Part shown: one piece after another, positions 26,596 to 35,194 of the stretch
How the letters are laid out: each line of letters begins with the position of its first letter
Position numbering within the stretch: position 1 is the first letter of the stretch
Source of the DNA: an uncultured Lachnospiraceae bacterium
GTDB taxonomy: Bacteria > Bacillota > Clostridia > Lachnospirales > Lachnospiraceae
Direction: 5' to 3'
Length of the DNA: 64,000 bases
Assembly (NCBI GenBank): GCA_910586125.1
Contig: CAJUHP010000006.1
Span: 1-64,000, forward strand
Notes under the pieces: model-generated
Databases searched by the model: none
What the model saw: only the letters and a program-made list of their open reading frames with translations
What the model was told of the DNA's origin: nothing
Position numbers and translations under genes: made by a program

Positions 26596-27345
26596 TTAAT
26601 CTAACAGCAGCTCATCCACACGCACAAATTCATACCCCTTCTCCGTCAGCCGGTCGATGATCTGAAACGCCGCCTCCACCGATGTCTTGTAGACATCATG
26701 CAGCAGAATGATATCCCCGTCCTCCACATCCTCCAACACCGATTTGACCACGGCGTCCGTATTTTTGCGCTTCCAGTCCAGAGGGTCCACGCTCCACAGA
26801 ACCACCTGCATATCGGTCAGACTGTCCAGATCGGTGGGCCAGGAACCGAACGGCGGGCGGATATAGTGGATCACCGAACCACTGGCCGCAGCCAGCGCTG
26901 CATTGGCCTCGTCGATCTCCCGGCAGGCTTCATGATCCGACACGGAAGTCAACTGCACATGGCTGTAAGTGTGGTTTCCTATCAGATGGCCTTCCGCGGC
27001 GATCCGCTCCACAATATCCTCGTGTCCTTCCACATTGACCCCAATCAGAAAAAAAGTCGCCTTAATGTTCCGCTCTTTTAAGCCGTCCAGCAGCCATTCC
27101 GTGTAAACCGGATGCGGTCCGTCGTCAAAAGTCAGCGCCACTACCGGCGCGGAGCCGTCTTTGCGGCGGGAAGTATCCAGCCTGGCAATAAAGCTGCCGT
27201 CTCCCGGCATGTCCTCTGAGACACGCGATGCCTGGTCCTTCTCGCCGGGAAAATTTCCTGTTCCCAATCCGTTTTCCTGCCACAGCATCCCCAGCAATAG
27301 AAAAAGTCCCGCCCCAAACAGCAGCGAAAAAAAAACTTTGCGCAT
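26596..27345 (-). CDS. Polysaccharide deacetylase (CE4)
   Basis: A 249-residue enzyme with one N-terminal TM or uncleaved signal (5-21) and a NodB-homology domain. Motif 1 TFDDGPHP (catalytic Asp and metal Asp), motif 2 HTYSHVQL (two metal His), motif 3 RPPFGSWP, motif 4 WSVDPLDWK and motif 5 ILLHDV are all present, so it should be active on N-acetylated sugars, most likely peptidoglycan (inference). A run of nine T in codons 4-7 of the reading strand could allow slippage. Same strand as the LCP gene, 110 bases apart. Confidence 0.92.
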   Translation of the reverse strand: MRKVFFSLLFGAGLFLLLGMLWQENGLGTGNFPGEKDQASRVSEDMPGDGSFIARLDTSRRKDGSAPVVALTFDDGPHPVYTEWLLDGLKERNIKATFFLIGVNVEGHEDIVERIAAEGHLIGNHTYSHVQLTSVSDHEACREIDEANAALAAASGSVIHYIRPPFGSWPTDLDSLTDMQVVLWSVDPLDWKRKNTDAVVKSVLEDVEDGDIILLHDVYKTSVEAAFQIIDRLTEKGYEFVRVDELLLD

Positions 27346-27490
27346 AAATCCCGCCCGCCTTACCTGCGTTCTTTATACTGTATGGGGTTTATGTCTGTTT
27401 CATGACTCATAACGTACCGTTTACAAGCGGGCCATACCGCTGTGGTGGTGAAAGACCGTATTCTCGGACCAAAAGGCCATTTTTAACCTC

Positions 27491-27790
27491 TTATGATTTG
27501 TATTTTTCTGTTTTATCATGAATGGATAACACATTCCCGTCCGGCTGATATACAACCTTTATATACGCCGACACCTTTTTACAGCCATGACGCACCGCAA
27601 CCAACTGACAGTTTTTGATCACCTCCATCAACGGCTCGTAATCGTCGCACTCGATCGTTGTCTCGAAGGGGCCTACCGAATAGGTAAAACCAGTGCTCTT
27701 GATATACTCGATCACCGCATCCACAATCTCAAGCATTTTCTCCGGCTCCTGCACAGCAGGAAGAACCTGAATCGCTGCGCTTGCTTTCAT
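27491..27790 (-). CDS. YkoF/MTH1187-type thiamine-binding protein
   Basis: A 99-residue ferredoxin-like protein of the MTH1187/YkoF (DUF77) family, members of which bind thiamine or HMP. The pattern AAIQVLPAV, SVGPFETTIECDD and VSAYIKVVY is typical. ATG at 27790 follows AGAGGAG by 8 bases. It is the last gene of the thiamine operon, 26 bases after the HAD gene, which supports a role in thiamine or precursor handling, though the ABC partners seen with YkoF elsewhere are missing here. Confidence 0.82.
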   Translation of the reverse strand: MKASAAIQVLPAVQEPEKMLEIVDAVIEYIKSTGFTYSVGPFETTIECDDYEPLMEVIKNCQLVAVRHGCKKVSAYIKVVYQPDGNVLSIHDKTEKYKS

Positions 27791-27816
27791 AAAATCGTCT
27801 CCTCTGCCGTCTTTTC

Positions 27817-28470
27817 TCACGCTTCCCAAACCGGCTCCGCCGTCTCATAATCGACGAGATAGTAATGGCTGAGCTCTCGGATCGCTTCTTCCTTTTCCTT
27901 CTGCGCCGGGTCGCTGACGCCTATCACATAGTATCCGGCCTCCCGGACGGTGACGATGGCATGGAGCGCATCTTCAAAAACCAGCGTGTTTTCCCGGCTT
28001 CCTCCCAGCCGCCCCGCGGCCTGATCGTAGATGGCCGGGGAATTTTTTCCGCTTCCGCTCTCCTCGCAGTCCAGGATAAACGCAAAGTATTCATATAATC
28101 CCAGCCGCTTCAGCGCCGAGGCTGCCAGAGACGCATTGCTCGCTGTCGCCACGCACATTTTGACTCCGCTTTCGCGCATCCGTTCCAGAAATATCCGAAC
28201 GCCCGGTTTCGAGGGTATCTCCTCCTCATATTCCAGGCGCATCAGCCCGTATGCCTCCTCCACGATCTCCGGCACCGTACCGGACACGCCGAATGCCTGT
28301 TTAAAATAAGCGGCGGCCTCCTCCAGCGTCAGCCCTCCCAAAATCTGCCCCAGATTCTCCGGCGGCGAAATCTTTTTGCTTCTCAGATACCGGCTTCCCA
28401 AGTCCTGCCAGGCAGGCATCGAATCCAACAGCGTTCCGTCCAGATCAAAAACCGCATACGGATACTTCAT
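27817..28470 (-). CDS. HAD-superfamily phosphatase in the thiamine operon
   Basis: A 217-residue HAD subfamily-IA hydrolase: motif I FDLDGTLLDS (8-17), motif II CVATASN, motif III lysine in GSGKNSPAIYDQA and motif IV LVFEDALHAI; an alpha-helical cap lies between I and II. The start overlaps the thiM stop (ATGA), so it is translationally coupled. By position it may be the missing thiamine-phosphate (TMP) phosphatase or act on HMP phosphate; that is inference. Family members with near identical motifs also act on sugar phosphates. Confidence 0.85.
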   Translation of the reverse strand: MKYPYAVFDLDGTLLDSMPAWQDLGSRYLRSKKISPPENLGQILGGLTLEEAAAYFKQAFGVSGTVPEIVEEAYGLMRLEYEEEIPSKPGVRIFLERMRESGVKMCVATASNASLAASALKRLGLYEYFAFILDCEESGSGKNSPAIYDQAAGRLGGSRENTLVFEDALHAIVTVREAGYYVIGVSDPAQKEKEEAIRELSHYYLVDYETAEPVWEA

Positions 28471-29303
28471 GACAGCACCTCCTCCCTCACCTGTTCCTCC
28501 AACCTTTCCGGCGAAAGCAGGCTGGCCGTGTCGATCAGTTGCAGCCGGAAGGTCATGGTTCCCCCTTCGGCTTTCGCCGTCTTCGCGTACGCCAGCGTTC
28601 CGCAGACCTTCATCATACCGGCAGCAGCAGCCGCCGCCTCAAACCGTTCCTCCGGCGACGCCCCCAGAAACGCCCCCATCAAAGCCGCCGACATACAGCC
28701 GGTTCCCGTCACTCTGGCCATCAGCGGATGACCGCCCCGCAACAGTACGGCGCGTTCCCGGTAAGCCACGACATCCAGAGGACCGGAAACCGCGATGACA
28801 CAGTCCATTTTCCGGCTCAGAGCCTTCGCCATGGCCGCCACTTCCCCGGCATTTTCCTCCGTGATCTGCTCCGCGCCGCAGACGTCCACACCGGCCGCGT
28901 CGCTGTGGCCGGTCGCGATATAGCGGATTTCAGACACATTGCCGCGGATCACATCCGGGTGTATTTCCCCGCACAGACGCTGAAATGTCTCCCGGCGCAG
29001 GCGGGACGCGCCGACGCCCACCGGGTCCAGAATCACCGGATGGCCCAGCCGGTTGCTGCGCCTGCCCGCCAAAATCATGGACTCCACCTGGCTCACGGTT
29101 CCCATATTCAACAGAAGGGACTGGCTGCCCTCGGTGATATCCTCCGCCTCCCCTTCCTGGTGCGCCATAACCGGCCTGGCCCCGCAGGCCAGAATCATAT
29201 TGGCACAGTCGTTGACCGTGACAAAATTTGTGATACAGTGGACAAGCGGCGCTCTCTGCGCTGTTTGTTTCAGATATTTTCCATATGGTATTGTCGTTTG
29301 CAT
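28467..29303 (-). CDS. thiM: Hydroxyethylthiazole kinase
   Basis: A 278-residue ribokinase-fold enzyme that phosphorylates the thiazole alcohol for salvage into thiamine. Motifs: VHCITNFVTVNDCANMILACG near the N-terminus (cited in part), GNVSEIRYIA, and the anion-hole/base segment VTGTGCMSAALMGAF. Full length. It follows thiW after a 174-base gap that I cannot explain and is coupled to the HAD gene downstream. Salvage fits the ThiW transporter. Confidence 0.96.
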   Translation of the reverse strand: MQTTIPYGKYLKQTAQRAPLVHCITNFVTVNDCANMILACGARPVMAHQEGEAEDITEGSQSLLLNMGTVSQVESMILAGRRSNRLGHPVILDPVGVGASRLRRETFQRLCGEIHPDVIRGNVSEIRYIATGHSDAAGVDVCGAEQITEENAGEVAAMAKALSRKMDCVIAVSGPLDVVAYRERAVLLRGGHPLMARVTGTGCMSAALMGAFLGASPEERFEAAAAAAGMMKVCGTLAYAKTAKAEGGTMTFRLQLIDTASLLSPERLEEQVREEVLS

Positions 29304-29477
29304 TTTACAGATTCTCCTGTTTTCTTTTTCTGGATTTCAGAGTTTCTTGGGGATGATTTCGTTTCTAAACCTTTTTGCGCCGATGAGAGAACGCGCCGTC
29401 AAAGAAAAGTACCCGCTGGCGTTGGCATCCCGGAATCGAATCGCCTCCCGCAGTAAAACGGTTCCAGCAGCCTCCGC
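29304..29477. other. Unexplained 174-base gap between thiW and thiM
   Basis: No aptamer core of the TPP class is present. On the minus strand the middle part reads as short open stretches with a stop. Its composition looks like a dispersed element rather than a leader, but I find no second copy in the window. Confidence 0.4.
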
Positions 29478-29996
29478 TCATTTGTCTTTTACCGCCTCCT
29501 GTATCTGTCTGAGCAGCCCCGTCTTATCAAACGTCTTCAGCAAAATCAGAGCGAGTATGGCTCCCATGAGAGAGGAGGGCACATAGGAGGGAATAAACGT
29601 CCAGAACTGCGTTTCCGGCGGCAGCCCATAAAATTGTACCATAAAAGGATACACCAGCAAAGCCCCCAAAATCCCTGTGCCAACCACTTCTGCCGCGACC
29701 GCCGCCCAAAGTTTTTTTGTTCTGTCATAGCAAGCTCCTGCGAGAAAAGCTCCCACGACCGCTCCGATCAGAGCCTGGATCGTGCGCCCATTTAACGCCA
29801 TGCGCATCAGCCCGGTGACGGCCGCGCTGGCTGTTCCCCACCATGGCCCCAGAAAAACAGCCCCCAGCACATTAAACATATGCTGAAACGGAGCCATCCG
29901 GGGAAAAAACACAAATGTGCTGCACACATAGCTCAAACAGGCCATCATCGCCGCCATCACCATTTTCTTTGCGTTGTTCTTTCGGTTCTGCCTCAT
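29478..29996 (-). CDS. thiW: ThiW, thiazole transporter substrate-specific component
   Basis: A 172-residue membrane protein with about five TM helices, of the ECF-type S-component family ThiW predicted to import the thiazole precursor. Recognisable parts are VMAAMMACLSYVCSTFVFFP, APFQHMFNVLGAVFLGPWWG (family hallmark), ALIGAVVGAFLAG and a C-terminal LLKTFDKTGLL. ATG at 29996 follows AAAGGAG by 6 bases. It lies between thiD and thiM in a TPP-controlled operon. The ECF energising module (EcfA/T) is not in the window. Confidence 0.93.
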   Translation of the reverse strand: MRQNRKNNAKKMVMAAMMACLSYVCSTFVFFPRMAPFQHMFNVLGAVFLGPWWGTASAAVTGLMRMALNGRTIQALIGAVVGAFLAGACYDRTKKLWAAVAAEVVGTGILGALLVYPFMVQFYGLPPETQFWTFIPSYVPSSLMGAILALILLKTFDKTGLLRQIQEAVKDK

Positions 29997-30049
29997 CTTT
30001 TTCTCCTTTTGGCGTATTATTTCTATAATAAAAGGACACAAAAAGAGCT

Positions 30050-30067
30050 TACACCCGCGGTGGTGTA
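30050..30067. terminator. Hairpin between thiD and thiW
   Basis: TACACC-CGCGGT-GGTGTA with T-runs on both sides (TTTTT on the plus strand, CTCTTTTT on the minus). It could attenuate or terminate, but no separate thiW promoter is clear. Confidence 0.35.
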
Positions 30068-30139
30068 CCCCTTTTTATGCCCTGTTGTCTTTTGCATAAA
30101 AGTTATGTGCTGCTTTATATTCTGTTTTTTACAGGTCTG

Positions 30140-30940
30140 TTACTGTTGTTCTCTCTGTATCGTCAGCCAGTACATATGATCCAAAGGCCCGCTGCCCTGC
30201 CCCAGATTCAGGTTCGCCCGCAGCGCTCCGGAAATGTATTTCTTGGCCTGCCTTATGCTGTCATCGATCCCACGGCCCATGGCCAGATTGCAGGCGATGG
30301 CCGAGGACAAGGTGCAGCCGGTTCCATGGGTATTGTCATTATCAACCCGATCTCCGTAAAACCAGCGGGACGCGCCGCCTTCATAGAGAAGGTCATTGGC
30401 AGTATTCCTCTCATGGCCGCCCTTGATCAGAACGGCGCCCCCGTATCCTTCGGCAATCCGCACGGCCGCGCGCTCCATATCCTCCGGCGAACGTATCTCC
30501 ATCCCGGAGAGCACTTCCGCCTCCGGAATATTCGGCGTTATGACCGCGGCCAAAGGCAGCAGTATGCGCATCAGCGTCTCGCAGGCGTCATCCGCCATCA
30601 GACGGCTTCCGCTGGTGGACACCATAACCGGATCGAGAACCACATTCCTGGCCTGGTATTTTTTCAGCGCGGCGGCAATGGTTTCCATCAGGCAGATATT
30701 TGACACCATACCGATTTTCACCGCGTCGGGAAAAATGTCTGTAAAAATGCAGTCCAATTGTTTTTCCAAAAACTCCGGGGAAGACTCCTGCACCCCGTAA
30801 ACGCCGGTGGTATTCTGCGCGGTCAGCGCTGTGACCGCGCTCATGGCATACAGCTTATGCGCTGTGATCGTCTTGATATCGGCCTGAATTCCGGCGCCTC
30901 CGCTCGAATCACTGCCTGCTATTGTCAAAACCGCCTGCAT
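30140..30940 (-). CDS. thiD: HMP/HMP-P kinase
   Basis: A 266-residue ribokinase-fold enzyme that phosphorylates hydroxymethylpyrimidine twice to HMP-PP for thiamine. Hallmarks: TIAGSDSSGGAGIQADIKT at the N-terminus, VLDPVMVSTSGSRL, LITPNIPEAEVL-like VITPNIPEAEVLSG, LIKGGH, and the catalytic NTHGTGCTLSSAIA. The ATG overlaps the thiE coding end by 32 bases, so the pair is tightly linked. Confidence 0.96.
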   Translation of the reverse strand: MQAVLTIAGSDSSGGAGIQADIKTITAHKLYAMSAVTALTAQNTTGVYGVQESSPEFLEKQLDCIFTDIFPDAVKIGMVSNICLMETIAAALKKYQARNVVLDPVMVSTSGSRLMADDACETLMRILLPLAAVITPNIPEAEVLSGMEIRSPEDMERAAVRIAEGYGGAVLIKGGHERNTANDLLYEGGASRWFYGDRVDNDNTHGTGCTLSSAIACNLAMGRGIDDSIRQAKKYISGALRANLNLGQGSGPLDHMYWLTIQREQQ

Positions 30941-31577
30941 CCTCTTCTCCTTTCCCGCAGAAAATGCGCTTCAGATTCTTCGCCGCCGCTTCAATATCCG
31001 GCTGGGCGATCACAGATGACACGACAGCCAGCCCGTCGATCCCCTTGTTTTTGAAAAGCGCCGCGTTCTTCGGGCCGATTCCGCCGATGACCACGATCGG
31101 GACGGATACCGCCGCCCGTATCCGCAGCAGGAGATCCATACTGACCGCACGGGTATCGCTCTTTGTCCCGGTCGCGAACATGGCTCCCACGCCCAGATAA
31201 TCCGCCCCGTCTCTAACGGCCTGTTCGGCCTCCTCCACCCTGGCCGCGGACACGCCCAGAATCTTGTCCGGTCCCAAAATCCGGCGCACCGCATCCGCCG
31301 GCAGGTCAGACTGGCCGATATGCACGCCGGCAGCATCCACCGCCAATGCGATGTCCACACGATCATTGATAATGAGGGGGATCCGATGCCGGTCCGTGAC
31401 AGCCTTCACACGTACGGCTGTGTCGTAAAACTCCCTGGAGGAACAGTCCTTCTCCCGCAGTTGAATCAGGGTACAGCCGCCTCGGATCGCTGCCTCCACC
31501 GCCTCGGAAAGGGACGATGTACTCATCAGCTTTCGATCTGTACACAGATACAGCGTGTAGTCTATTTGAGGTTTCAT
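30909..31577 (-). CDS. thiE: Thiamine-phosphate synthase
   Basis: A 222-residue TIM-barrel enzyme joining HMP-PP and thiazole phosphate. Seen: CTLIQLREKDCSSREF (pyrophosphate and pyrimidine region), PLIINDRVDIALAVDAAGVHIGQSDLPA, LGVGAMFATGTKSD and IVVIGGIGPKNA (phosphate loop). The C-terminal tail from about 205 is extended and overlaps thiD. First gene after the TPP riboswitch and its terminator; AAAGGAG precedes ATG. Confidence 0.96.
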   Translation of the reverse strand: MKPQIDYTLYLCTDRKLMSTSSLSEAVEAAIRGGCTLIQLREKDCSSREFYDTAVRVKAVTDRHRIPLIINDRVDIALAVDAAGVHIGQSDLPADAVRRILGPDKILGVSAARVEEAEQAVRDGADYLGVGAMFATGTKSDTRAVSMDLLLRIRAAVSVPIVVIGGIGPKNAALFKNKGIDGLAVVSSVIAQPDIEAAAKNLKRIFCGKGEEDAGGFDNSRQ

Positions 31578-31594
31578 CTTTTCTCCTTTGATAT

Positions 31595-31624
31595 AAAAAT
31601 GCCAGGCCTCCGGGGAAGCCTGGC
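31595..31624 (-). terminator. Riboswitch-controlled terminator before thiE
   Basis: On the minus strand GCCAGGC-TTCCCCGGAG-GCCTGGC followed by ATTTTT. It is the expression platform of the adjoining TPP aptamer. Confidence 0.9.
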
Positions 31625-31648
31625 AAATCCTGCACTCTCACGATTCCG

Positions 31649-31724
31649 CTCCCTACGACAGTATTAACTGACAGGTTCTAAGGGTCAGGCTCACGCCTTC
31701 TCAACACAAACGGTTCCCCTGCAA
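31649..31724 (-). promoter_or_regulatory. TPP riboswitch aptamer (thiE operon)
   Basis: The minus-strand leader carries the THI-box: GGGGAACCG, TTGAGAAGG, the GACCCTTAGAACCTG pyrimidine-sensing part and GTCGTAGGGA closing the core. Binding of thiamine pyrophosphate would favour the terminator at 31595-31624. Confidence 0.95.
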
Positions 31725-31853
31725 ATCCGACTATTTTTGATATTGATTTCTATGGTGATATTGTTTTTGCTGCTGTTTTTAATGGTTTTCTAATGGTTTT
31801 TTTCCGGGCAGGATGACCGTAAAAAGAATGGTTCTCATCTGCCCTGGAATTTT

Positions 31854-31882
31854 AGTATAGCATCTGCCTTTTGAAAGTGCAA
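31854..31882 (-). promoter_or_regulatory. Promoter of the thi operon
   Basis: On the minus strand TTGCAC (31882-31877), 17 bases, TATACT (31859-31854), giving a leader of about 270 bases. Confidence 0.7.
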
Positions 31883-31926
31883 GAGATTTTTTTCTATATT
31901 TTGTTCTATCAGTCTGCTATTTTTTT

Positions 31927-32793
31927 CTACCTCAACAAATTCTCCAGTGATAAAGCGCCCCAGCCCTGTTTTGCTTCCGGCATATCAAGTTTTATACACC
32001 GCTCCCGCAGGCGCAGTTTTACCTGCACGTTCGTCATGGTCGGATATTTTTCCAGGAGGCAGGCAATCGCTCCGGCTACCATGGGCGTAGCCATGGATGT
32101 TCCGCTTTTCACTGTGTAGGGAGGATCGGATGACCGGAAAATCCGGTTGCAGGAAATAATTTCACAGCCGGGCGCTACCAAATCCGGTTTGCAGACGCAG
32201 GCTCTTGTGGGCCCTCTCCCGGAATAATTGCGCATTCGGCTGCCGTCGATATGGGTTTCTTTCTCATCGTCGCTGCACCCTACGGTGATCAGCTTGCGGC
32301 TGATGCCCGGAGTGGCAATGGTCATGGGCGCCGGACCGTTATTTCCGGCTGCCGCCAGCACAACCATCCCCGCATCCCACAGCCGTTCCACACCCCGCAC
32401 TAACTCCGAATCTTCCTGCATTCCTTCTTCATCAAAGGCTCCCATGGAAATATTGACAACCCGAATCCCCAGAACTTTCTGCCTGGCTAACAGATAATCC
32501 ACACCGGCCAAAACGTTTTCCACGCTGCCATTGCCCCGCCAGTCTAACACCTTTACGGCAATGAGATGCGCGCCGGGAGCCATTCCGGCACACCGCCCCC
32601 CTGACATTCTTCCGTCTCCGGCGGCAATTCCGAGGATGTGGGTGCCGTGCCCGTTATCGTCATAGCACTCCCGCCTGCGCCGCACCATGTCCTGAAACGC
32701 TACGACTCTGTCACGAAAATCAGGATGCAGAAAAGCCCCGGTGTCCATGACGGCCAGACCGATCCCGCGCCCTGTGTATTGCTTTTCCTCCAT
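31927..32793 (-). CDS. S8-family serine peptidase (compact subtilase)
   Basis: A 288-residue subtilase with the full triad: Asp17 in AVMDTGA, His49 in NGHGTHILGIAAG, Ser233 in GTSMATP, plus oxyanion Asn151 in AAAGNNGP. It lacks both signal peptide and propeptide, so it is an intracellular-type enzyme (compare Bacillus IspA), and at 288 residues is among the shorter ones. It ends close to the promoter of the thi operon, which runs the same way. Substrates unknown; such enzymes often process cytoplasmic proteins in stationary phase. Confidence 0.93.
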   Translation of the reverse strand: MEEKQYTGRGIGLAVMDTGAFLHPDFRDRVVAFQDMVRRRRECYDDNGHGTHILGIAAGDGRMSGGRCAGMAPGAHLIAVKVLDWRGNGSVENVLAGVDYLLARQKVLGIRVVNISMGAFDEEGMQEDSELVRGVERLWDAGMVVLAAAGNNGPAPMTIATPGISRKLITVGCSDDEKETHIDGSRMRNYSGRGPTRACVCKPDLVAPGCEIISCNRIFRSSDPPYTVKSGTSMATPMVAGAIACLLEKYPTMTNVQVKLRLRERCIKLDMPEAKQGWGALSLENLLR

Positions 32794-32936
32794 TTGACTT
32801 TCCTGAAAGTATGTCAGTATTAGTTTATTCAGGTGGGGGGAGATGTGACAGTGGGGGGAGGGAAGAAACGGAAATCAAAAACATACCATCTATCCAAACA
32901 TCATCTCTTTGCAAACGATCATTTCAACCGCAAATC

Positions 32937-33818
32937 CTAACCCAAAGACTTCAAATTTCTTCTATATTCCTGCATCTCCATTTCATCTGTATGATCTAAA
33001 ACAAATTGCAGCTCATTTGTAACCCTTTCCCGATCATACGGAAGATACGCCGTTACCGGTGCGAAATTAGAAACCGTATTTGCAAACAAATGCGTGCGGA
33101 TATTTAGGTTATGGATCAGCATTTGCAGCTCACAAATCCGCTCCTTTTCTTTGGCAGGTACAAACAATCCTCTCTGTGCCATTTGGTACAGCTCGGTATC
33201 TGGGAACAGTGTGAGGGAGTCAACGGAAACAAAATACGGATTCAACTGACTGAAAAGCGCGGCGCTGTTTGCAGCATTGCGGTATCCTCCCCCTCTTCCC
33301 GCAAGCCCTGTCATATAGACAAAGTAATACTCTATGCCTGCCTCATCTAATTTTCTGCATTGCTCCAAAATATCTGCCGCCGTATAGCCCTTATTAGCCA
33401 GGGCAAGCGTCTCGTCGTCTCCGCTTTCCACACCGATGCTCAGCCCATTGATTCCCATTGCCCTCAACTTTTTTAGCTGCCACACTTCCTTATTTTTAAT
33501 ATCACGGATACTCGCAAACATCGCGATCGTCTGACATTTTATCAGATAATCCCGCACGGTCAACGCCCGCACTTTGAGATTTTCATAGCTCATGGCAAAC
33601 GGATTCGCCCCTGTCCAGAAAATTCTTCGGGCATTTGGCTGATAACCTTTTATCTCTGCCAAATCCTCCTCAAATTCTTCCATAGGAGACATTTGGAAGC
33701 GCTCGTCTTTGTATAGACTGCAAAACCGGCATTTACGATAGGTGCAGCCGGACGCCGCCTGTATGATAACCGAATGTGCTTCATACGGCGGCCGCCAGGT
33801 TCTGCCTGTAAAGTGCAT
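32937..33818 (-). CDS. Radical SAM protein, second of a tandem pair
   Basis: A 293-residue radical SAM enzyme. The cluster motif is Cys25-TYRK-Cys30-RF-Cys33, a CX4CX2C spacing rather than the usual CX3CX2C; SAM-binding elements follow (RIFWTGANPF, GLSIGVESGDDETL). About 40 percent identical by eye to the preceding gene, with shared WRPPYEA start and GANPF, NKGY and FPDTELY segments. ATG at 33818 follows GGAGGG by 6 bases and is 16 bases after the first gene's stop; a longer reading over the upstream gene is rejected. Reaction unknown. Confidence 0.85.
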   Translation of the reverse strand: MHFTGRTWRPPYEAHSVIIQAASGCTYRKCRFCSLYKDERFQMSPMEEFEEDLAEIKGYQPNARRIFWTGANPFAMSYENLKVRALTVRDYLIKCQTIAMFASIRDIKNKEVWQLKKLRAMGINGLSIGVESGDDETLALANKGYTAADILEQCRKLDEAGIEYYFVYMTGLAGRGGGYRNAANSAALFSQLNPYFVSVDSLTLFPDTELYQMAQRGLFVPAKEKERICELQMLIHNLNIRTHLFANTVSNFAPVTAYLPYDRERVTNELQFVLDHTDEMEMQEYRRNLKSLG

Positions 33819-33834
33819 CTTTTTCCCTCCTTGC

Positions 33835-34734
33835 TCACAGATGATAAACATTTTTTCGATACCGCTGCAGCTCCTCTTCACTGATATTTCCTGTGATCTC
33901 ATCCAGAAATGACAGCAGCTTTTTCCTGTCTTTGGGAAGCTGCCCGTAAAATGGGTACGCATGGGAAGCCCCCATTCCTGCAAAGATAGTTGGTATTTGC
34001 AGATTTTCAATGAGCATCCGCACTTCTTTATATTTTTCCAGCTCTCCTTCCTCCTGCCAGTTCCCACGCTGGATTTCATCAAAAAGCGCGGAGTCGGGAT
34101 AAATCGTAAGCATGTTTGCTCCAATCAGTACAGGATGGACCCGGTTACACAGCTCCGCCGTCAATTTTGCTCCGACTTCTCCGCGGCCTGCTCCCGAAAT
34201 ACCTACCAGGTAAAAGAAATGGTAAGAAATCCCAGAGGTATCCAGCCTTCGGCACTGTTCGTAGATATCGGATGAAGCATACCCCTTGTTCATAAATCGC
34301 AGCGCTTCGTCATCACCGGTTTCCATTCCGATCGTAAGTCCGTCATACCCACAGGCACGCAGTTTGACAAGCTCCTCGTCGGTTTTGAGGGCAACATCGG
34401 TAATCCTTGCAAACGAACCGATTGATGTTGCTGACGGGAGATATCTGTGAATCAACTCCGCAATCGCCGTTAATCTGTCATAAGATAAGACAAACGGATT
34501 CGCCCCAGTCAAAAATACCCGAAGGGCACGCCCGCTGCCGCAATCTTTGACCGCCCTTTTCATCTCCCGCAAATCCTCCTCCATATCTTCCAAGGGGGAC
34601 ATTCTGAATGGGAACGGCAAATCGTGATATAGGGTACAAAATTTGCACTTATGATGTGTACAGCCCGCCGTTGCTTCCAGCAAAAGGGAAGCTGCTTCAT
34701 ACGGCGGTCTCCAAATGGTTCCTGTGTAGTGCAT
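33835..34734 (-). CDS. Radical SAM protein, first of a tandem pair
   Basis: A 299-residue paralogue of the next gene: cluster Cys25-THHK-Cys30-KF-Cys33, then LRVFLTGANPF, GLTIGMETGDDEAL, FFYLVGISGAGRGE and YPDSALFDEIQRG. The fold is a partial TIM barrel with no extra iron-sulfur cluster cysteines that I can see. ATG at 34734 follows AGGAG; an upstream in-frame GTG is 2 codons earlier. The operon is divergent from an HxlR regulator, and a 13-bp palindrome touches its promoter, so redox or electrophile induction is plausible (inference). Confidence 0.85.
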   Translation of the reverse strand: MHYTGTIWRPPYEAASLLLEATAGCTHHKCKFCTLYHDLPFPFRMSPLEDMEEDLREMKRAVKDCGSGRALRVFLTGANPFVLSYDRLTAIAELIHRYLPSATSIGSFARITDVALKTDEELVKLRACGYDGLTIGMETGDDEALRFMNKGYASSDIYEQCRRLDTSGISYHFFYLVGISGAGRGEVGAKLTAELCNRVHPVLIGANMLTIYPDSALFDEIQRGNWQEEGELEKYKEVRMLIENLQIPTIFAGMGASHAYPFYGQLPKDRKKLLSFLDEITGNISEEELQRYRKNVYHL

Positions 34735-34853
34735 AAACACTCTCCTTCCTATTGTTCCTGCCCGTATTCCCCAACCATGGGTAAATCCTTTTATTTTTTA
34801 CTCTGCGCCCGCGCATCGTGGGATACGTGCCGTTCTTCCTGTGACCTATCTTC

Positions 34854-34892
34854 ATTTTACTGGTATCCTGTATTTTTACAAGTACTGTACTT
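34854..34892 (-). promoter_or_regulatory. Promoter and palindrome of the radical SAM operon
   Basis: On the minus strand TTGTAA (34881-34876), 16 bases, TAAAAT (34859-34854). AAGTACTGTACTT (34880-34892) is a 13-bp palindrome overlapping the -35 edge; a further half TATAGTAC follows at 34896-34903. Confidence 0.5.
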
Positions 34893-35012
34893 TTTTATAG
34901 TACCTTCTGTTACTGTTTAAGGCCAACGAACAGGAAACGACTCGCTTTACCCGGCTGCCAAAGGAATAGGCTGGCCTAAAAGGAATGATAGTAAGGTGAC
35001 ATATTAAAAAGA

Positions 35013-35041
35013 TTGAAAAATCTTATGCTTTGGATTATAAT
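35013..35041 (+). promoter_or_regulatory. Promoter of the HxlR-family gene
   Basis: TTGAAA (35013-35018), 17 bases, TATAAT (35036-35041). Confidence 0.7.
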
Positions 35042-35194
35042 CGGAGCAGCAAATCGGTCCGCAATCCGGATTGAAAAGGAGTGCCGCAATAAAATCTCTG
35101 ATAGATCTTTCGGCTTTGGTCCTTCTGTACGTTTTTATTTTTTAATAAAGGGAAAAGCAAAAAATGAGAAGCCTGCTGGAAAGGAGCTGCAAAA

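Larger units (their letters stand above)
34735..35194. other. Divergent control region between the radical SAM pair and the HxlR gene
   Basis: This 460-base region holds the promoters at 34854-34881 and 35013-35041, the palindrome at 34880-34892 and no gene that I can support. The HxlR leader is about 145 bases, long for such a gene. Confidence 0.5.

Noticed and set aside
29304..29477. TPP riboswitch before thiM
   Set aside because: A GCCAGCGGGTA stretch resembles part of the aptamer, but the GGGG, CTGAGA and AACCTGAT elements are missing.
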